DNA from: Gigaspora margarita
Lineage: Eukaryota; Glomeromycota; Glomeromycetes; Diversisporales; Gigasporaceae
NCBI GenBank assembly: GCA_009809945.1
Contig: WTPW01000195.1
Span: 266,677-330,676, forward strand
DNA: 64,000 nt
Direction of reading: 5' to 3'
A program made the translations under genes and the position numbers. Positions within the stretch are counted from its first letter, which is position 1. Every line of letters starts with the position of its first letter. Below the pieces are notes generated by a model. It made no database searches and was not told the DNA's origin. It was given only the letters and a program-made list of their open reading frames with translations. Shown here piece after piece: positions 9,894-21,479 of the stretch.

Positions 9894-10790
9894 ATAGCAG
9901 ATATTCATAGTTTTTTTCTTAAATTATGCCTATAGACCTTTAAGGTTACAAGTATTATAACATACAAGAATGGAAGAGTAGAGTTTAAACCCAGGTAATC
10001 CAGGTTAGATATTTACAATTTTTATCTTATAATGTACATTAAACTTAGAAGCTTTTTGTAGAATAGAACCAAGATAATATAATACATGACTCAATTTATT
10101 GATACATATTAACTATTAGAAATTTATAACTTTTGAATCCATATTTACATCTTTGAGATATCCAAGTAGATAACAACTCTAATTAAGCTACCCATGTTCA
10201 TAAGTATAAAGAATATACTAGTATTGCCACTGGAACTCTGGAATCCTATTAGAAGACTAATTTTTTTAGTCTTCAAGTGGTTCCAGTGAGGTTTTTCATT
10301 GGAAGAATTTTTTTACTAAACCTAAATAATATTGACCAATAAAAATGCATAAGTAGATACATATGATTTTCTATAGAGACAGTCTACTGACATGAGTAAA
10401 TCAATTACGAATTATTAACTTTCACTGTGTGCCTTCTCAATAATCCTAATGCTAACAATAACCTATTTTGTACTAATAATTTTTTTGTAAATATAACAAG
10501 ATTTTATATAGCATTTTAGCTTGAACTTATGAATTAGTATTTAAAGATTATAGTAAGTACTTTAAGGTGTTATTGTATATAGGTGGGATTTTTTTAATTT
10601 TTGGATTTGTATGACAATATTTAGGTCATATCTAATCAAGCGATGCAAAATAGTGGTAAAATTTTTGTAATACTTGTAGTCTACTTTTAAGAAATATAAA
10701 ATGTAAAAGATTCTGTTTACTACTATAGAATGTATATAAAGAAAATAATTATTTTATCAATATCAAAGTTTACAAATTTAAATATTAATC
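9894..10790. other. No gene seen; short hairpin near 10220-10300
   Basis: AT-rich DNA. Around 10217-10290 the words CCACTGGAACTC, GAAGACTAATTTTTTTAGTCTTC and GGTTCCAGTG form a small hairpin. It is related to the CACTGGAAG array at 12185-12400. Confidence 0.4.
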
Positions 10791-10796
10791 CATAAT

Positions 10797-10985
10797 ATAG
10801 TCAAATCTCTATATAGTCCCTCTATATAGTCACAAAACCAATATAATCACTTTTATAAGTTTACTAACCTTTTACTAAAATTTTCACCTCTATATAAGTA
10901 CATTTGTATTATAATCACTATCACAATTTTTTATTTACCATCTATATAAAACTACCTCTACATAATCACATTATTATTATAATAT
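10797..10985. repeat. CTCTATATAGTCAC-word repeats
   Basis: Several copies of CTATATAGTCAC/CTATATAAT near both ends, consistent with a decayed pogo-like MITE. TIR ends are not crisp. Confidence 0.5.
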
Positions 10986-11049
10986 TTGGAATTAATTATT
11001 TATTATTATAAATATTTTTGTAAGTTATTAATTATTATTTTTTAACAAG

Positions 11050-12010
11050 TAAAAATTTTTAAATTTGTTTTTTTTTAATAATTATTTATCTTTTCTACAT
11101 ATAAATGTTAAAATTATACTAAGTAAATCGGTAAAAATGCTCTCAGTAACCTTGTTTAGAAGATAAAATTACATATATCCTGAAGTTTTCAAATTATTTA
11201 AATAATATTTTATTATTACACTTTACAATTTATGTTTAGGTGAAGAAAATTAAAAACAATTAAAAATTTTTTAACTTAATCATAAATAATAAAAGTGTAT
11301 TAATAAGATTTTAACCAAATTATCTCAAAATTTCAGAGTATATGTATTTGTATCCTGAACAACTTTACTTAGATCATTTTTATCGATTTACTTTAGATAA
11401 TTTTAACTTTTATATGTAGCTACGATATATGATTATTTTAAAAAAAATTAAAAAATACTTTTTAAAATAATCATATATCGTAGCTACATGTAAAAGTTAA
11501 AGTTATCTAAAGTAAATCGATAAAAATGATTTAAGTAAAGTTGTTCAGAATACAAAATTACATATATATTGAAATTTTGAGATAATTTGGTTATAATTTT
11601 ATTAATACACTTTTATGATTTACAGTTAAGTTAAAAAATTTTTAATTTTTTTAATTTTTCTTACCTAAGCATAACTTGTAAAAGTGTAATAATAAAATAT
11701 TATTCAAATTATCTTAAAATTTTATAATATACAGTCAGACCTCCCTAAATGCAACCTCTCTAAATGCATAACTCTCTAAATGCATGGCTCGACTTGGTCC
11801 TAACTCATATGTTACTTATAGATTTTTAGCTTCCTAAATGCATACCTCTCTAAATGCAAGAATTTTTATCAGCCCTTCACTATGCATTTAGAGAGGTCTG
11901 ACTGTATGTAATTTTGTCTCCTGAATAATATTACTTAGAACATTATTATCAACTTACTTAGTAAGATTTTACCTTTTATATATAGCAATTATAATCGATT
12001 ATTTAAAAAA
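11050..12010. mobile_element. About 0.9-kb palindrome with a MITE in its right arm
   Basis: The centre is near 11447. The inner arms are almost perfect: TAGATAATTTTAACTTTTAT, AGCTACGATATATGATTAT and their complements. The left arm reaches back to about 11050. The right arm reaches about 12010 once the MITE at 11732-11904 is skipped. The arms contain the recurring core TTTACTTAGATCATTTTTATCGATTTACTT, here broken into ACTTTACTTAG and TATCGATTTACTT. No coding sequence. Confidence 0.8.
11732..11904. mobile_element. pogo/Tigger-like MITE (173 bp)
   Basis: CAGTCAGACCTCCCTAAATG and CATTTAGAGAGGTCTGACTG are inverted ends, flanked by TA (11730-11731, 11905-11906). The word CTCTCTAAATGCA is repeated five or six times inside. 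Only one arm of the host palindrome has it, so it came after the palindrome formed. Confidence 0.9.
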
Positions 12011-12029
12011 TAAAAATTTTTATTTATTA

Positions 12030-12175
12030 AAACTTCTATATAATCACAATTTTTTTTTATATGCAATTTTATTATAATTGTGATTATATAAAATTCCTCC
12101 ATATTAGTCACATCTCTATATAATTACCACTTTTTGTATCCTAAGGGTGTGACTATATGGAGGTTTGACTGTATT
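12030..12175. mobile_element. pogo-like MITE relic
   Basis: It ends in GGAGGTTTGACTGTA. TATATAATCACA and TATAGTCACATCTC words repeat inside, and a hairpin around TTATTATAATTGTGATTATA is visible. The left terminus is unclear. Confidence 0.5.
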
Positions 12176-12184
12176 AAATATGAG

Positions 12185-12400
12185 TGACAGAAAGTCAAAT
12201 GCCACTGGAAGCTACTGGAAGTCACTGGAAGTCACTAAAACCTTCTTCTAGTACTAAAAATCTCCACTAGAAGGGTTCAGTGACAATCTACTACTGGAAG
12301 CAAATATTTTATTTATTTGTTCCAGTTAGTTTCAGTGATCATCTAGTTCCAGTAATTTTCACTGAAACATTCCAGTGAACAACACTGGAATATACTATAT
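12185..12400. repeat. CACTGGAAG / TTCCAGTGA array
   Basis: At least ten copies of the 8-9-bp word CACTGGAAG and its complement lie in two opposed blocks. This looks like a MITE whose terminal word is iterated. A weak relative is at 10217-10290. Confidence 0.65.
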
Positions 12401-12790
12401 GTTTATATTAGTCTTAATATTTAATCAAAATATTATGTTTATAAATATTTATATATCATTTCGTTCATTTTATTACTATTGGTTTATTTTAATTTAGTGC
12501 ATGAGTATAAAAGAGCGTTTATTAATATAAATATTTCAAAGTAAGTTATTCTAACTTTGTTTACTATTTATAATTTACTTTATTATAAATAATAAACATT
12601 AAGCAATCCAAGTTTATAATATTTACTATATAATATATAAATTTAATATATGTATAGCAAAGTTCATGAATGTTTACTAACTGAATAAATTATTTGCTAT
12701 AGTCAGACCTTTCTATAATCACAAGTTGGTTGCATCCTATTTTGATAATTGTATAGAGGTATGACTATAAATAAAACACTTTGTTATGGT
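12400..12790. other. AT-rich spacer; short pogo-like relic near 12700-12770
   Basis: CTATAGTCAGACCTTTCTATAA, split here as TAGTCAGACCTTTCTA, and GAGGTATGACTATA lie in opposite orientation about 60 bp apart. The rest shows nothing recognisable. Confidence 0.4.
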
Positions 12791-12800
12791 CACATGACCA

Positions 12801-13092
12801 GGACCCCAGACATATAGTATAGAGATCATACTTGAAATTTTTTAGCAAAAACATCTAAAATTTAAGAAGCAAAAAAAAACAGATTTTGTTGATTATCTTG
12901 GCATCTAGTAGTCCAATTTAATGAACTTTTTTTAAAATGAAGCTCTTAGTAAGGCGCATCTAACAAAAAAGTTTATTCAATTCTGATTACTAGATTAGAA
13001 GTTATTAAAGTAAATATATTTTGTTATTTTTAGCAAATTAGGTTAAAATTGGCCAAAATCCAGTTGTGACCTATAAGAGATATCCGGGTCCT
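12801..13092. mobile_element. 292-bp MITE with hairpin module
   Basis: The ends GGACCCCAGACATA and GATATCCGGGTCCT are flanked by a perfect 9-bp duplication ACATGACCA (12792-12800, 13093-13101). It is an inverted near-full-length relative of 43683-43978. A central hairpin with AAAAAAGTTTATTCAATTCTG matches the module family. A 9-bp duplication suggests a Mutator-like element, with hAT an alternative. Confidence 0.85.
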
Positions 13093-13101
13093 ACATGACC
13101 A

Positions 13102-13288
13102 AAGGTCAATTAGTAATATATTTGCATATATTTGAAATACTATTAAAAAATTTAAAATATTTAATAGTGAATAACTATTGATTCAGTGGTCCAATTTGGA
13201 TAAAATGACCACTAGAGTGTTTTTTAAAGAGTATAAAATTGTCAAACTAGTTACAAAATGCTAAGATCATTAAGGATTTTTTTGCTAG
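13102..13288. repeat. Left arm of an old inverted repeat interrupted by the LTR element
   Basis: GATCATTAAGGATTT at 13266-13280 pairs with AAATCCTTAATGATC at 20609-20623. Weaker complementarity continues outward to about 13105 and 20800. The gypsy-type fossil sits close to the apex. Confidence 0.6.
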
Positions 13289-14041
13289 TGTCGAATTCGC
13301 TGGGCGTGTGATATGAACGAACAACCAATCACACACACTAAACAAAAGAAAAACTCAGGTATACGGGACCGTGTAACAAGTCTGATAAAAGAGAGGCAGT
13401 TTAATTTGGCAAGGTAAGGCTTAACAGGCTTGTCACGAATAAAAAGGAAAACACAGAAATGAGGGTGAGTTTCAGATTCAAAAGTTTTTCTTTATTAAAT
13501 TTTCAATTATTTACAATTTGAACACACTACTTTTTCTAAGCTAAATTTTTGATCTATTTATAAAAATTCTCAAAGAAAACAAAAAGAAGAAATTCGAAAT
13601 AAAAGAAGACAGGAAGATCACACTATCTTCTTACACCCTTTTTAATCAATTACTTATTCGGGCTAATTTCTATCATGAGTATATGCATTCGATTTCACTG
13701 CTTAAATTTTCATTGTGAAAATTTAAGACACGGCCTCACGCTATACCCGATTTGGTCTTGCAGGAAATCAATTTAAAAATCACTATTTAAATGATTTTTC
13801 CTATTTTTGACATACCTCTATGACGGGACCAGATCTTTGAACAAAGGCCTGATTATTCTATTGATGCCTTATTATCGTTAAATTGTTCCAATTCTTAATC
13901 TGATCCTTCTTTAATCTTCTGATTTCTTCGTGATTAACGGCTAAAACTTTATCCAGATCGAGGCTTTTGAGGTGTGGGGCTTGGACGGGGAACTATGGGA
14001 ACTTAGGCACAGTATCAGGTGCGGGAAAGTTTTTTTTTTTT
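13289..14041 (-). repeat. 3' LTR of the gypsy fossil (visible part)
   Basis: It starts TGTCGAATTCGC, like the other LTR at 19643, and can be followed to a poly(T) run where the assembly gap begins. By comparison with the other copy it should extend about 170 bp into the gap. Confidence 0.9.
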
Positions 14042-14544
14042 NNNNNNNNNNNNNNNNNNNNNNNNNNNNNNNNNNNNNNNNNNNNNNNNNNNNNNNNNNN
14101 NNNNNNNNNNNNNNNNNNNNNNNNNNNNNNNNNNNNNNNNNNNNNNNNNNNNNNNNNNNNNNNNNNNNNNNNNNNNNNNNNNNNNNNNNNNNNNNNNNNN
14201 NNNNNNNNNNNNNNNNNNNNNNNNNNNNNNNNNNNNNNNNNNNNNNNNNNNNNNNNNNNNNNNNNNNNNNNNNNNNNNNNNNNNNNNNNNNNNNNNNNNN
14301 NNNNNNNNNNNNNNNNNNNNNNNNNNNNNNNNNNNNNNNNNNNNNNNNNNNNNNNNNNNNNNNNNNNNNNNNNNNNNNNNNNNNNNNNNNNNNNNNNNNN
14401 NNNNNNNNNNNNNNNNNNNNNNNNNNNNNNNNNNNNNNNNNNNNNNNNNNNNNNNNNNNNNNNNNNNNNNNNNNNNNNNNNNNNNNNNNNNNNNNNNNNN
14501 NNNNNNNNNNNNNNNNNNNNNNNNNNNNNNNNNNNNNNNNNNNN
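14042..14544. other. Assembly gap (503 N)
   Basis: A run of N bounded by poly(T) on both sides. It hides the end of the 3' LTR and the segment between it and the integrase region. The protein frames read across it are artefacts. Confidence 0.99.
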
Positions 14545-14559
14545 TTTTTTTTTAACGAT

Positions 14560-15790
14560 CATGGTATCGTTTGAGAAGACTCAAATTAAACAGAGAAGAG
14601 ATCACCTTTCCTTCCAAGGTCCGTAATTTGTAGGCATCATTGGGCATTTTCTCGTGAATGTAAAAGGGGCCTTTACATTTCGGACTTAATTTGTGACTAC
14701 GGGAGTACCTTTTACCTGCGTCTTCTAAGAGGACCTTTTCTCCTATGTCAAATCTGACACTAAGATGGTGCTTCTGATCGTGGTAAGTCTTGTCTTTTAA
14801 TTGTTGTTGGTGAACGTTTTTATGGCTTTCTCTCTTATTGCCAGTACTATATTAACTAATTCAAACGTTTTTTGCAAAATTGTCCCTTCCAACCCTTCCT
14901 CGGTCCGGCTTGGGTGAATGGGTTGTTTTGCTTCTCGTCCATACACTAAGAAAAATGGGGTCATTTTTGTTGTTGAATTTCGAGTGATGCGGTATGCAAA
15001 TAAGATAGAAGAGATCATTAAATCCCAATCGACGACATTTTGCACTAATTTTCCTAAGGCCTCACATAACGTTCTATTAAAACGTTCTACCAGGCCGTTC
15101 GTCTGGGGGTGAGATGGGGTCTTGAAATTTTGCTTCACTTTTAATTTTTCCAACAACAACCGAATCACATCATTGCGGAAATGGGTACCACAGTCCGACA
15201 GAATTCGATCAGGGCATCCGTGGCGGCAGATTATGTCATTGTAAAGGAACTCAGCAACCGTCTGCGCATTAGCTTTCTCCACAGCACATGCTTCCAGCCA
15301 ACGTGTCATATAATCAGTTGCTACTAATATATACCGATTCAATCGAGGCATACAAGGGAGGGGGCCAACAAAATCTAATTCTATTCGGTAAAAAGGAGTG
15401 GTAACGGGAATCGGATGCAAGGGGCCTTGCGTGTGGGGTCTGTTCCATTTCTGACATGCTTCACATGTTTGCACATACGTCCGTATGCTTTGATACATTT
15501 GGGGCCAAAAATAAGTGCTACGAATTTTCTTAAACATAACCTTCATCCCAAAATGCCCACCGAGTGGGTGCGTATGTACCAAGAATAGAACTGGGTCGAC
15601 CTCATGTTGTTGTAAGACTCTATCGAATTTCCTTTATTATTTTTGTCCTTTAGATATAAAAACCCTCCTTTCACTTCAAAATATTCACTCTTTTTGACCA
15701 ATTTCTTCCTTTGTTCTTCATCCAGTTTGTGCGGCAAATATTTCGTCTCGAGGTATCGCTTTAAATGTTCATAGTGTGTGGAATCCATGA
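14560..15790 (-). pseudogene. gypsy fossil: integrase region
   Basis: The order on the minus strand is an HHCC zinc-binding N-terminus (HTHPLGGHFG, then CEACQKWN), the catalytic core with the Asp of IELDFVGPLP and of ILSDCGTHF, then the Glu of NGLVERFNR with the spacing expected of the D,D-35-E family. The C-terminal segment toward 14560 has FDIGEKVLLEDAGKR and KCKGPFYI, the usual DNA-binding tail. Integrase joins the cDNA to host DNA. The region is a fossil. Confidence 0.9.
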
Positions 15791-16029
15791 AAAAAAATTT
15801 AAAAAAAATTTTTTTTTTTTTTCAGGATATATATATATGCGTGGGTACGATAAACTTAATTGCAGGGGCCAGGAAACCGGTAACCTGGACTGGATTTATA
15901 GTTTAACCAGATTTAAGGAAGTTCTTGAATTTTTTTTTTTTATTATTATTATTAAAGTTCTTCTTTATTATTATTATTAGGATCTTTAAGGATTTCGGAG
16001 CACCGGGATAATGCATCTGCATTACTATG

Positions 16030-16326
16030 CTACTTCCCATGGCAGTGTATTACACGAAAGTTATATGGTTGCATACGGAGGGCCCACCGGGCTCGTCGAC
16101 CAGTTAATGTGGAGGTTTGCAGCCACTTAAGAGCCGCATGATCAGTTACAACCACAAAAGGATCCAGCCCCAAGTAGTGCCGAAAATATTCAATTGCCCA
16201 CAATACTGCGAGGCACTCAAGCTCCTTAGTACTGTAGTTTTTCTCAGCCTTTGTTAATCCACGACTTGCATACGCTACAGCATACTCTTTACCTTGGTCA
16301 TCCTTCTGCGCCAACACGGCACCCAA
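16030..16326 (-). pseudogene. gypsy fossil: RNase H region
   Basis: The segment runs from GAVLAQKDDQGKEY through STKELECLAVLWAI (catalytic Glu) to VVTDHAALKWL (catalytic Asp), the standard Ty3/gypsy RNase H pattern that follows the reverse transcriptase. Confidence 0.9.
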
Positions 16327-16560
16327 GCCAAACCCGGATGCATCGGCATGGACGATAAAAGTCTTATCAAAGTTTGGATAACGAAGGATCGGTGCTTCTA
16401 ATTAGTATCCTTTTAGTTGTTTAAAAGCGGTTTCTTGTTCCAGGTTCCATTCAAATTTTACATTTTTTTGTAATAAATAATGCAGGGGGCGAGCAATCGA
16501 AGCGAATTTAGGAATAAACTTCCTGTAATAGGAAACTAATCCTATAAAACTACGGAGTTG

Positions 16561-17760
16561 TCATATGTTCACGGGGGCAGGGAAATTTTGTACCTTTTCT
16601 ACTTTTGCTTGGTCAGGGCGTATACCATCACGACCCACTACGTGGCCGAGGAACTGCAGATGCGGTTTAAAGAAAGTGCATTTGTTGAGATTTAATTTTA
16701 AATTTACACTTTTTAATTTTTTGAAAACAGCTATCAAGTGGAGCACGTGTTCATTAAAGGTAGTGGAGTAAATGATGATGTCATCGATGTAGACCACCAC
16801 GAATTTTTCCAGAAAGTCAGCAAGCACTTGGTTCATCAAGCGTTGAAATGTCGCGGGAGAGTTACAGAGGCCAAACGGTATGACCAAAAATTTATAGGTG
16901 CCAAAGGTGGCTGCAAAAGCAGTCTTTTCTTGATCACTTTTCTTCATACGGACTTGCCAGTATCCTGACATAAGGTCAAGGGACGAGAACCACGAAGCAC
17001 GGCCAAATACTTCAAGCAAGTCATCAATTCTTGGAAGCGGAAAAGCATCCTTTTTCGTAACCGAGTTCAACTTCCGGTAGTTTATGCACATACGTAATTT
17101 TCTACCTTTCTTGGGCACGACTACTATAGGTGAAGTCCAGGGACTCTTGGAATCTTTTATTAATCCTTTGTCTTTTAAGGATTCTATCTCCTTTCTTATA
17201 AATTTCCGTATAGACGGAGCGGCACGGTACGGTGGTTGTTTTATGGGTACGGCCGATCCGGTATCTATTTCATGCGTGACGGCACTGGTCTGACCAAGAT
17301 CGTTCATATTACAAGCGAAAAGGTCTTTCTCCTGGCACAACAGGTGGAGAGCGACTTCTCGTTCCTCAACACTCAGGTGAGTGGCATCTATGCTTTCCTT
17401 TAATCTTTTTTCTAAAGATTCATCCTCAGGTGCGGCTTCTTGGGTTGGTAATTCCTCCATATCAGCGAGGTAAGCGGCAGGGCCCTGATAATTTTCCAAA
17501 GGGTTCTGAAAGAGATCGTCATCGGACATTTCTTCAGTATAAAATCCTTCTGCCTCTTCTAGGGCTTCATTGTCATACTCAAATTCGTCAAATGTTCCTT
17601 CACTCTCAGCCGGTTCCTTGATAACCTCGATTGGGGATCCTCCATCGGTCGATATCGGTACCTCGGTGGTCTTATCTCCATAGATCAGGTACATCACCTT
17701 TTCGGCAAAATGTATTCGGGCCCGAGCTCTCACAAACCAATCCATACCTAAGAGCAACAA
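16561..17760 (-). pseudogene. gypsy fossil: reverse transcriptase region
   Basis: A 399-codon open stretch contains the classic blocks: DKGLIKDSKSPWTSPIVVV, RMCINYRKLN, FSSLDLMSGYWQV (first catalytic Asp), FGLCNSPATFQRLMN and VVYIDDIIIYS (the YIDD box). The upstream acidic linker connects to the protease. This is the best preserved part of the fossil. Confidence 0.95.
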
Positions 17761-17876
17761 GTCCTCTGAGGATTCAATAATTTGGAAGGGTGTAGGAACT
17801 AAAATATCACGGATAGCTAATTTAACACTATTAATTTTGCCTAAAGCCTGCTCCCTAGTTCCATTTGCGGTTACTA

Positions 17877-18191
17877 CTACGGTGGTGGATGGCCATCAAT
17901 TTTTAAAGCCAACTTATCCATCATTTTCTTCGACATCAGGCTCATGGCAGCACCTGAATCCAATATTGCGACTATAGAATTGTTCTTAATTCGGACATAA
18001 CAATGGGCGGCTGTGGTTCGTTCACTCAAGGTAAGTTGGGCTACATTTGTTTCTATATCTTCCATAGGGGGGTTGGATTCAACTATAAAAGGCCTTTTCA
18101 ATACTTGTGCTAAATTACAGCGTTGGTTCGGATAATGTAACAGTTGACCTACAGTTGCATTAACTTTTATGTTTAGGAGATCCTGCACCAC
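17877..18191 (-). pseudogene. gypsy fossil: aspartic protease region
   Basis: VAILDSGAAMSLMS carries the DSG active-site triad of retroviral-type aspartic proteases, preceded by a hydrophobic strand. It lies between the gag zinc knuckle and the reverse transcriptase, as expected. Confidence 0.85.
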
Positions 18192-18342
18192 GTTATACAG
18201 TTCGAGTTGATCGACAATAGACGGGCCTCTCTTACACCGAGGTCATACCGGCGGGACTTCAGGAGCTTGCAGGGGCATCACCTATACGGGAGGTATCACG
18301 AGGTCAACTTCTGGTGAGTTATTCCTTAGCTTTTCTTCAGCT

Positions 18343-19590
18343 TTACTTTCCGATTTCTTTACGTTTTACGTGGTCTTTGAGTACTGTAAAGTTGATGCCA
18401 GGCCACGGGGGTAACAAAGGCTTCTTCTTCTGGGTAGTAACCGGTGTCGTCGAGGTCACACAGGTTGACATTACGGGCTTGAGGTAAAATTTGCACGGTA
18501 GGTTCGTTGGTCCGATTCCTTGCGGCTTGATTCGGATTTTGGGTTTGGGTTTGGTTCTGACCTTGATTTGGTGGGGGCATATTTCGTACGGGAACTCTTT
18601 CAGACATACAATCCCAAGAAATATGGCTGGGTTCACCACAATTGTAACAAGTAACACAGGAGGGCCTGTTGTAATTATTATTATTATTATTATTATATCC
18701 ATTATGCTGATTATCATTACGCAGCTTCACTTCATTTGTCTCTACCCGGGCTGCAAGAGTGGTAAGGATTCAGTCATAATTCATGGACATGGTTTGTATC
18801 TGGTGCGTTAACTGGGTTAGGTCGGTTTCAATTTTTCCTGGCTGATTTCTTGTTTCATTTTTTTCTTTATAATATTCACCAGCTTCAATTTTACGGGCTC
18901 CTATCACAGCTTCTTCCAAATTTCTCAGTTCGACCACACTCAACCATGAGGCTATCTTTGGCTTCAAACCTCCCAAAAATATTTGTACCACATACGGTTG
19001 AGGAAGGCGGTTATCTGGGTCTACCCTACACAACATCTTCTTGAAACTATACGCATACGTATCCACTCGTTCATCAACTCATTGTGCCAAGGTATTCAAA
19101 TCAACCTGCCATTTGTGATGGCGTTCGGGAGTGGCAAAATACACAGTAAAATGAGGAACAAAGCTAATATCCAGTTCACGAGCATCATCCCAGTGTTCTA
19201 AGGTCCTTTTTATTCCATCATACCAGGTAGCAGCAACACCACGCAGATATCCAGAGGCTATTCTTATTTTTCGGTCGGGGCTCCAATTATTAGCATCTGC
19301 ACACGTTCAAAGGTTTCGACCCATTCAAGAGGATCTTCATCTTTGGTTCCATGAAAGGTATCTGCTCGTACTAAATTGGTTTCTCGTGCTGCAGGACGGG
19401 CAGCAGCAGCAACACCAATAGTAGCGTCTCTAAAGGCCGTGGCTATTTCTCTTAACACTACATGCAAGGGCTCTTGGTTTCCATTTCGACAGTCTTGACC
19501 AGGAGGAGGCAAAGGAGGGTTGACGGGAGTTTGATTATGGTCTTCTTCATGTTCAGAGTGATTATCTTCTTCAACACGTAGTGGATCCAT
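18343..19590 (-). pseudogene. gypsy fossil: gag region
   Basis: It begins near 19590 with an acidic leader (MDPLRVEEDNHSEHEEDH). A capsid-like segment with DEDPLEWVETFERV follows, then further retrotransposon-gag-like helices around 18770-19066. It ends with a CCHC knuckle, CYNCGEPSHISWDC, near 18640-18680. An Asn-rich stretch just before the knuckle comes from a TAT/ATT microsatellite. Confidence 0.85.
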
Positions 19591-19622
19591 GTTTATTTAA
19601 ATAAAAAAAATATAGAGGATCT

Positions 19623-19640
19623 CACAGTCACCACCACCAA
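19623..19640 (-). promoter_or_regulatory. Candidate primer-binding site of the gypsy fossil
   Basis: On the minus strand, two or three bases after the LTR ends, the sequence begins TGGTGGTGGTGACTGTG. A leading TGG, complementary to a tRNA CCA end, is expected here. The tRNA was not identified. Confidence 0.5.
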
Positions 19641-19642
19641 AT

Positions 19643-20383
19643 TGTCGAATTCGCTGGACGTGTGATATGAATGAACAACCAATCACACACACCAAACAAA
19701 AGAAAAACTCAGGTATACAGGACTGTGTAACAAGTCTGATAAAAGAGAGGCGGTTTAATTAGGCACGGTAAGGCTTAACAGGCTTGTCACGAATAAAAGG
19801 GAAAACACAGAAATGATAGTGAGTTTCAGATTCAAAAGTTTTTCTTTATTAAATTTTCAATTATTTACAATTTGAACGCACTACTTTTTCTAAGCTAAAT
19901 TTTTGATCTATTTATAAAAATTTTCAAAGAAAACAAAAAGAAGAAATTCGAAATAAAAGAAGACAGGAAGATCACACTATCTTCTTACACCCTTTTTAAT
20001 CAATTACTTATTTGGGCTAATTTCTATCATGAGCGTATGCATTCGATTTCACTGCTTAAATTTTCATCATGAAAATTTAAGACACGGCCTCACGCTATAC
20101 CCGATTTGGTCTTGCAGGAAATCAATTTAAAAATCACTATTTAAATGATTTTTCCTATTTTTGACATACCTCTATAACGGGACCAAATCTTTGAACAAAG
20201 GGCTAATTATTCTATTGATGCCTTATTATCGTTAAATTGTTCCAATTCTTAATCTAATCCTTCTTCAATCCTCTGATTTCTTTGTGATTAATGGCTAAAA
20301 CTTCATCCAGATCGAGGCTTTTGAGGTGTGGGGCTTGGACGGGGAACTATGGAAACTTAGGCGCAGTATCAGGTGCGGGAAAG

Positions 20384-20416
<33 letters not shown>

Positions 20417-20564
20417 CGCAGTCACGTGGATCACGTGAGTCACGAGGTTTCTGGTGCAGTAAAAGAGTCACGAGATTTCGATCTACAGGGTCACGTTTCT
20501 TCTGGCGTCTCTTTCGGACTTGCGAAAAATTTGATCGTCACGGGATTCCGATCCGCTCCTAACA
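19643..20564 (-). repeat. 5' LTR of the gypsy fossil (922 bp)
   Basis: It runs from TGTCGAATTCGC to CTCCTAACA, so its ends are TG and CA. It contains a poly(T) tract near 20384-20409. CTAG follows at 20565-20568. Confidence 0.9.
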
Positions 20565-20568
20565 CTAG

Positions 20569-20830
20569 ATATTTAAATTTAATCAATTCATAAACATGTG
20601 AAGTGACTCAAATCCTTAATGATCACAGGAGCCTGTAACTGGATTTTAATGATTTTGGGCTCATTAGAATCATCTTATCAAGATGAACATTTTGGTAGTT
20701 GTTTCATTTAAATCGGACTGTTGCATCAAAAGTTATTTGCTATCAAACCTTTAAGAATTTTTAATAGAATATTTTAAATAAACATAAATATGAATATTGG
20801 CCAATTAGATTTTTTTAACCCATATTTGGT
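20569..20830. repeat. Right arm of the old inverted repeat, with hairpin module
   Basis: It pairs with 13102-13288 and contains a module-like stem (GAATCATCTTATCAAGATGA near 20668-20687). AT-rich outward. Confidence 0.55.
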
Positions 20831-21020
20831 TAAAATTAGTGACTATAAAGAGTGTTTTTATTAATAAATTTGATAAAAAAATCCAATTTTTTTTGTAATA
20901 GTGATTATAGATGATTTGTGACTATAAGGTTTTTTTACTATATTTAAGTCTATTGCACAATATTGGGTGCTTATATAGAGGTGTGACTATATAGAGTATG
21001 ACTATAGAGTGACTGTACTA
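20830..21020. mobile_element. pogo-like MITE relic (GTGACTATA words)
   Basis: Repeated GTGACTATAAAGAG, GTGACTATAAGG and GTGACTATATAGAG words end with GTGACTGTAC. Termini are degraded. Confidence 0.5.
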
Positions 21021-21112
21021 ATTTTTTGCTACTAATTAAAAATTAGCTGCTTGAAAGTACTCTAAATAATACTTTTTAGATAGTTTTTAATTAATTTACT
21101 GCACTTATATTA

Positions 21113-21379
21113 AGTACTATAGTGCACTAACCAAAGTATCTGGGGTACAATGCAATCTACCAATAAAAAAAAAACTTACAAAAGACCCAGGTATATTATA
21201 CAGCAGCAGTGCAGTCTTGCAAGAAAAAAATTTTAAGCATATACATATTTTGCATTTACAATAAGCAGTCTAAAAATTTAAAAAAACCTATATTTAATTA
21301 ATAGAAGTTTCATGTTTTACACTAGGGTACTTTGCAATAGAGGTATTGAAAAAGGGTATTTTGGTCAGTGCATTACAGT
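21113..21379. mobile_element. MITE with GTGCACTAACCAAAGTA ends
   Basis: ACTATAGTGCACTAACCAAA at the left pairs with TTTTGGTCAGTGCATTACAG at the right. The interior has GGGTACAATGCAA against GGGTACTTTGCAA. No coding frame. Confidence 0.65.
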
Positions 21380-21479
21380 AGTTTTTAGTTAATAACTCGA
21401 CCAAGATAAAGAATTTTGAAAGAAAATTTACAATCATAAAATAAGCTTACAAAGAATCACTAATTTCAAAATAAATATG

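Larger units (their letters stand above)
13289..20564 (-). mobile_element. Ty3/gypsy LTR retrotransposon (fossil), minus orientation
   Basis: This element has two LTRs (13289 to about 14211, the end hidden in an assembly gap, and 19643-20564). Between them, in minus-strand order, lie gag, protease, reverse transcriptase, RNase H and integrase. That order defines Ty3/gypsy. CTAG flanks both ends (13285-13288, 20565-20568), a 4-bp target duplication. By eye the LTRs differ at about 4% of compared positions, mostly transitions, so insertion is moderately recent. The coding regions are interrupted roughly half a dozen times and the copy is not intact. It inserted into an older inverted repeat. 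Confidence 0.95.

Noticed and set aside
13967-14626. Open frames of up to 219 codons on both strands
   Set aside because: They are produced by reading through the 503-base N gap.
15790-15990. A separate MITE inside the gypsy fossil (poly-A/T and ATT repeats)
   Set aside because: I found no inverted ends or duplication; microsatellite expansion in a spacer between domains is enough.
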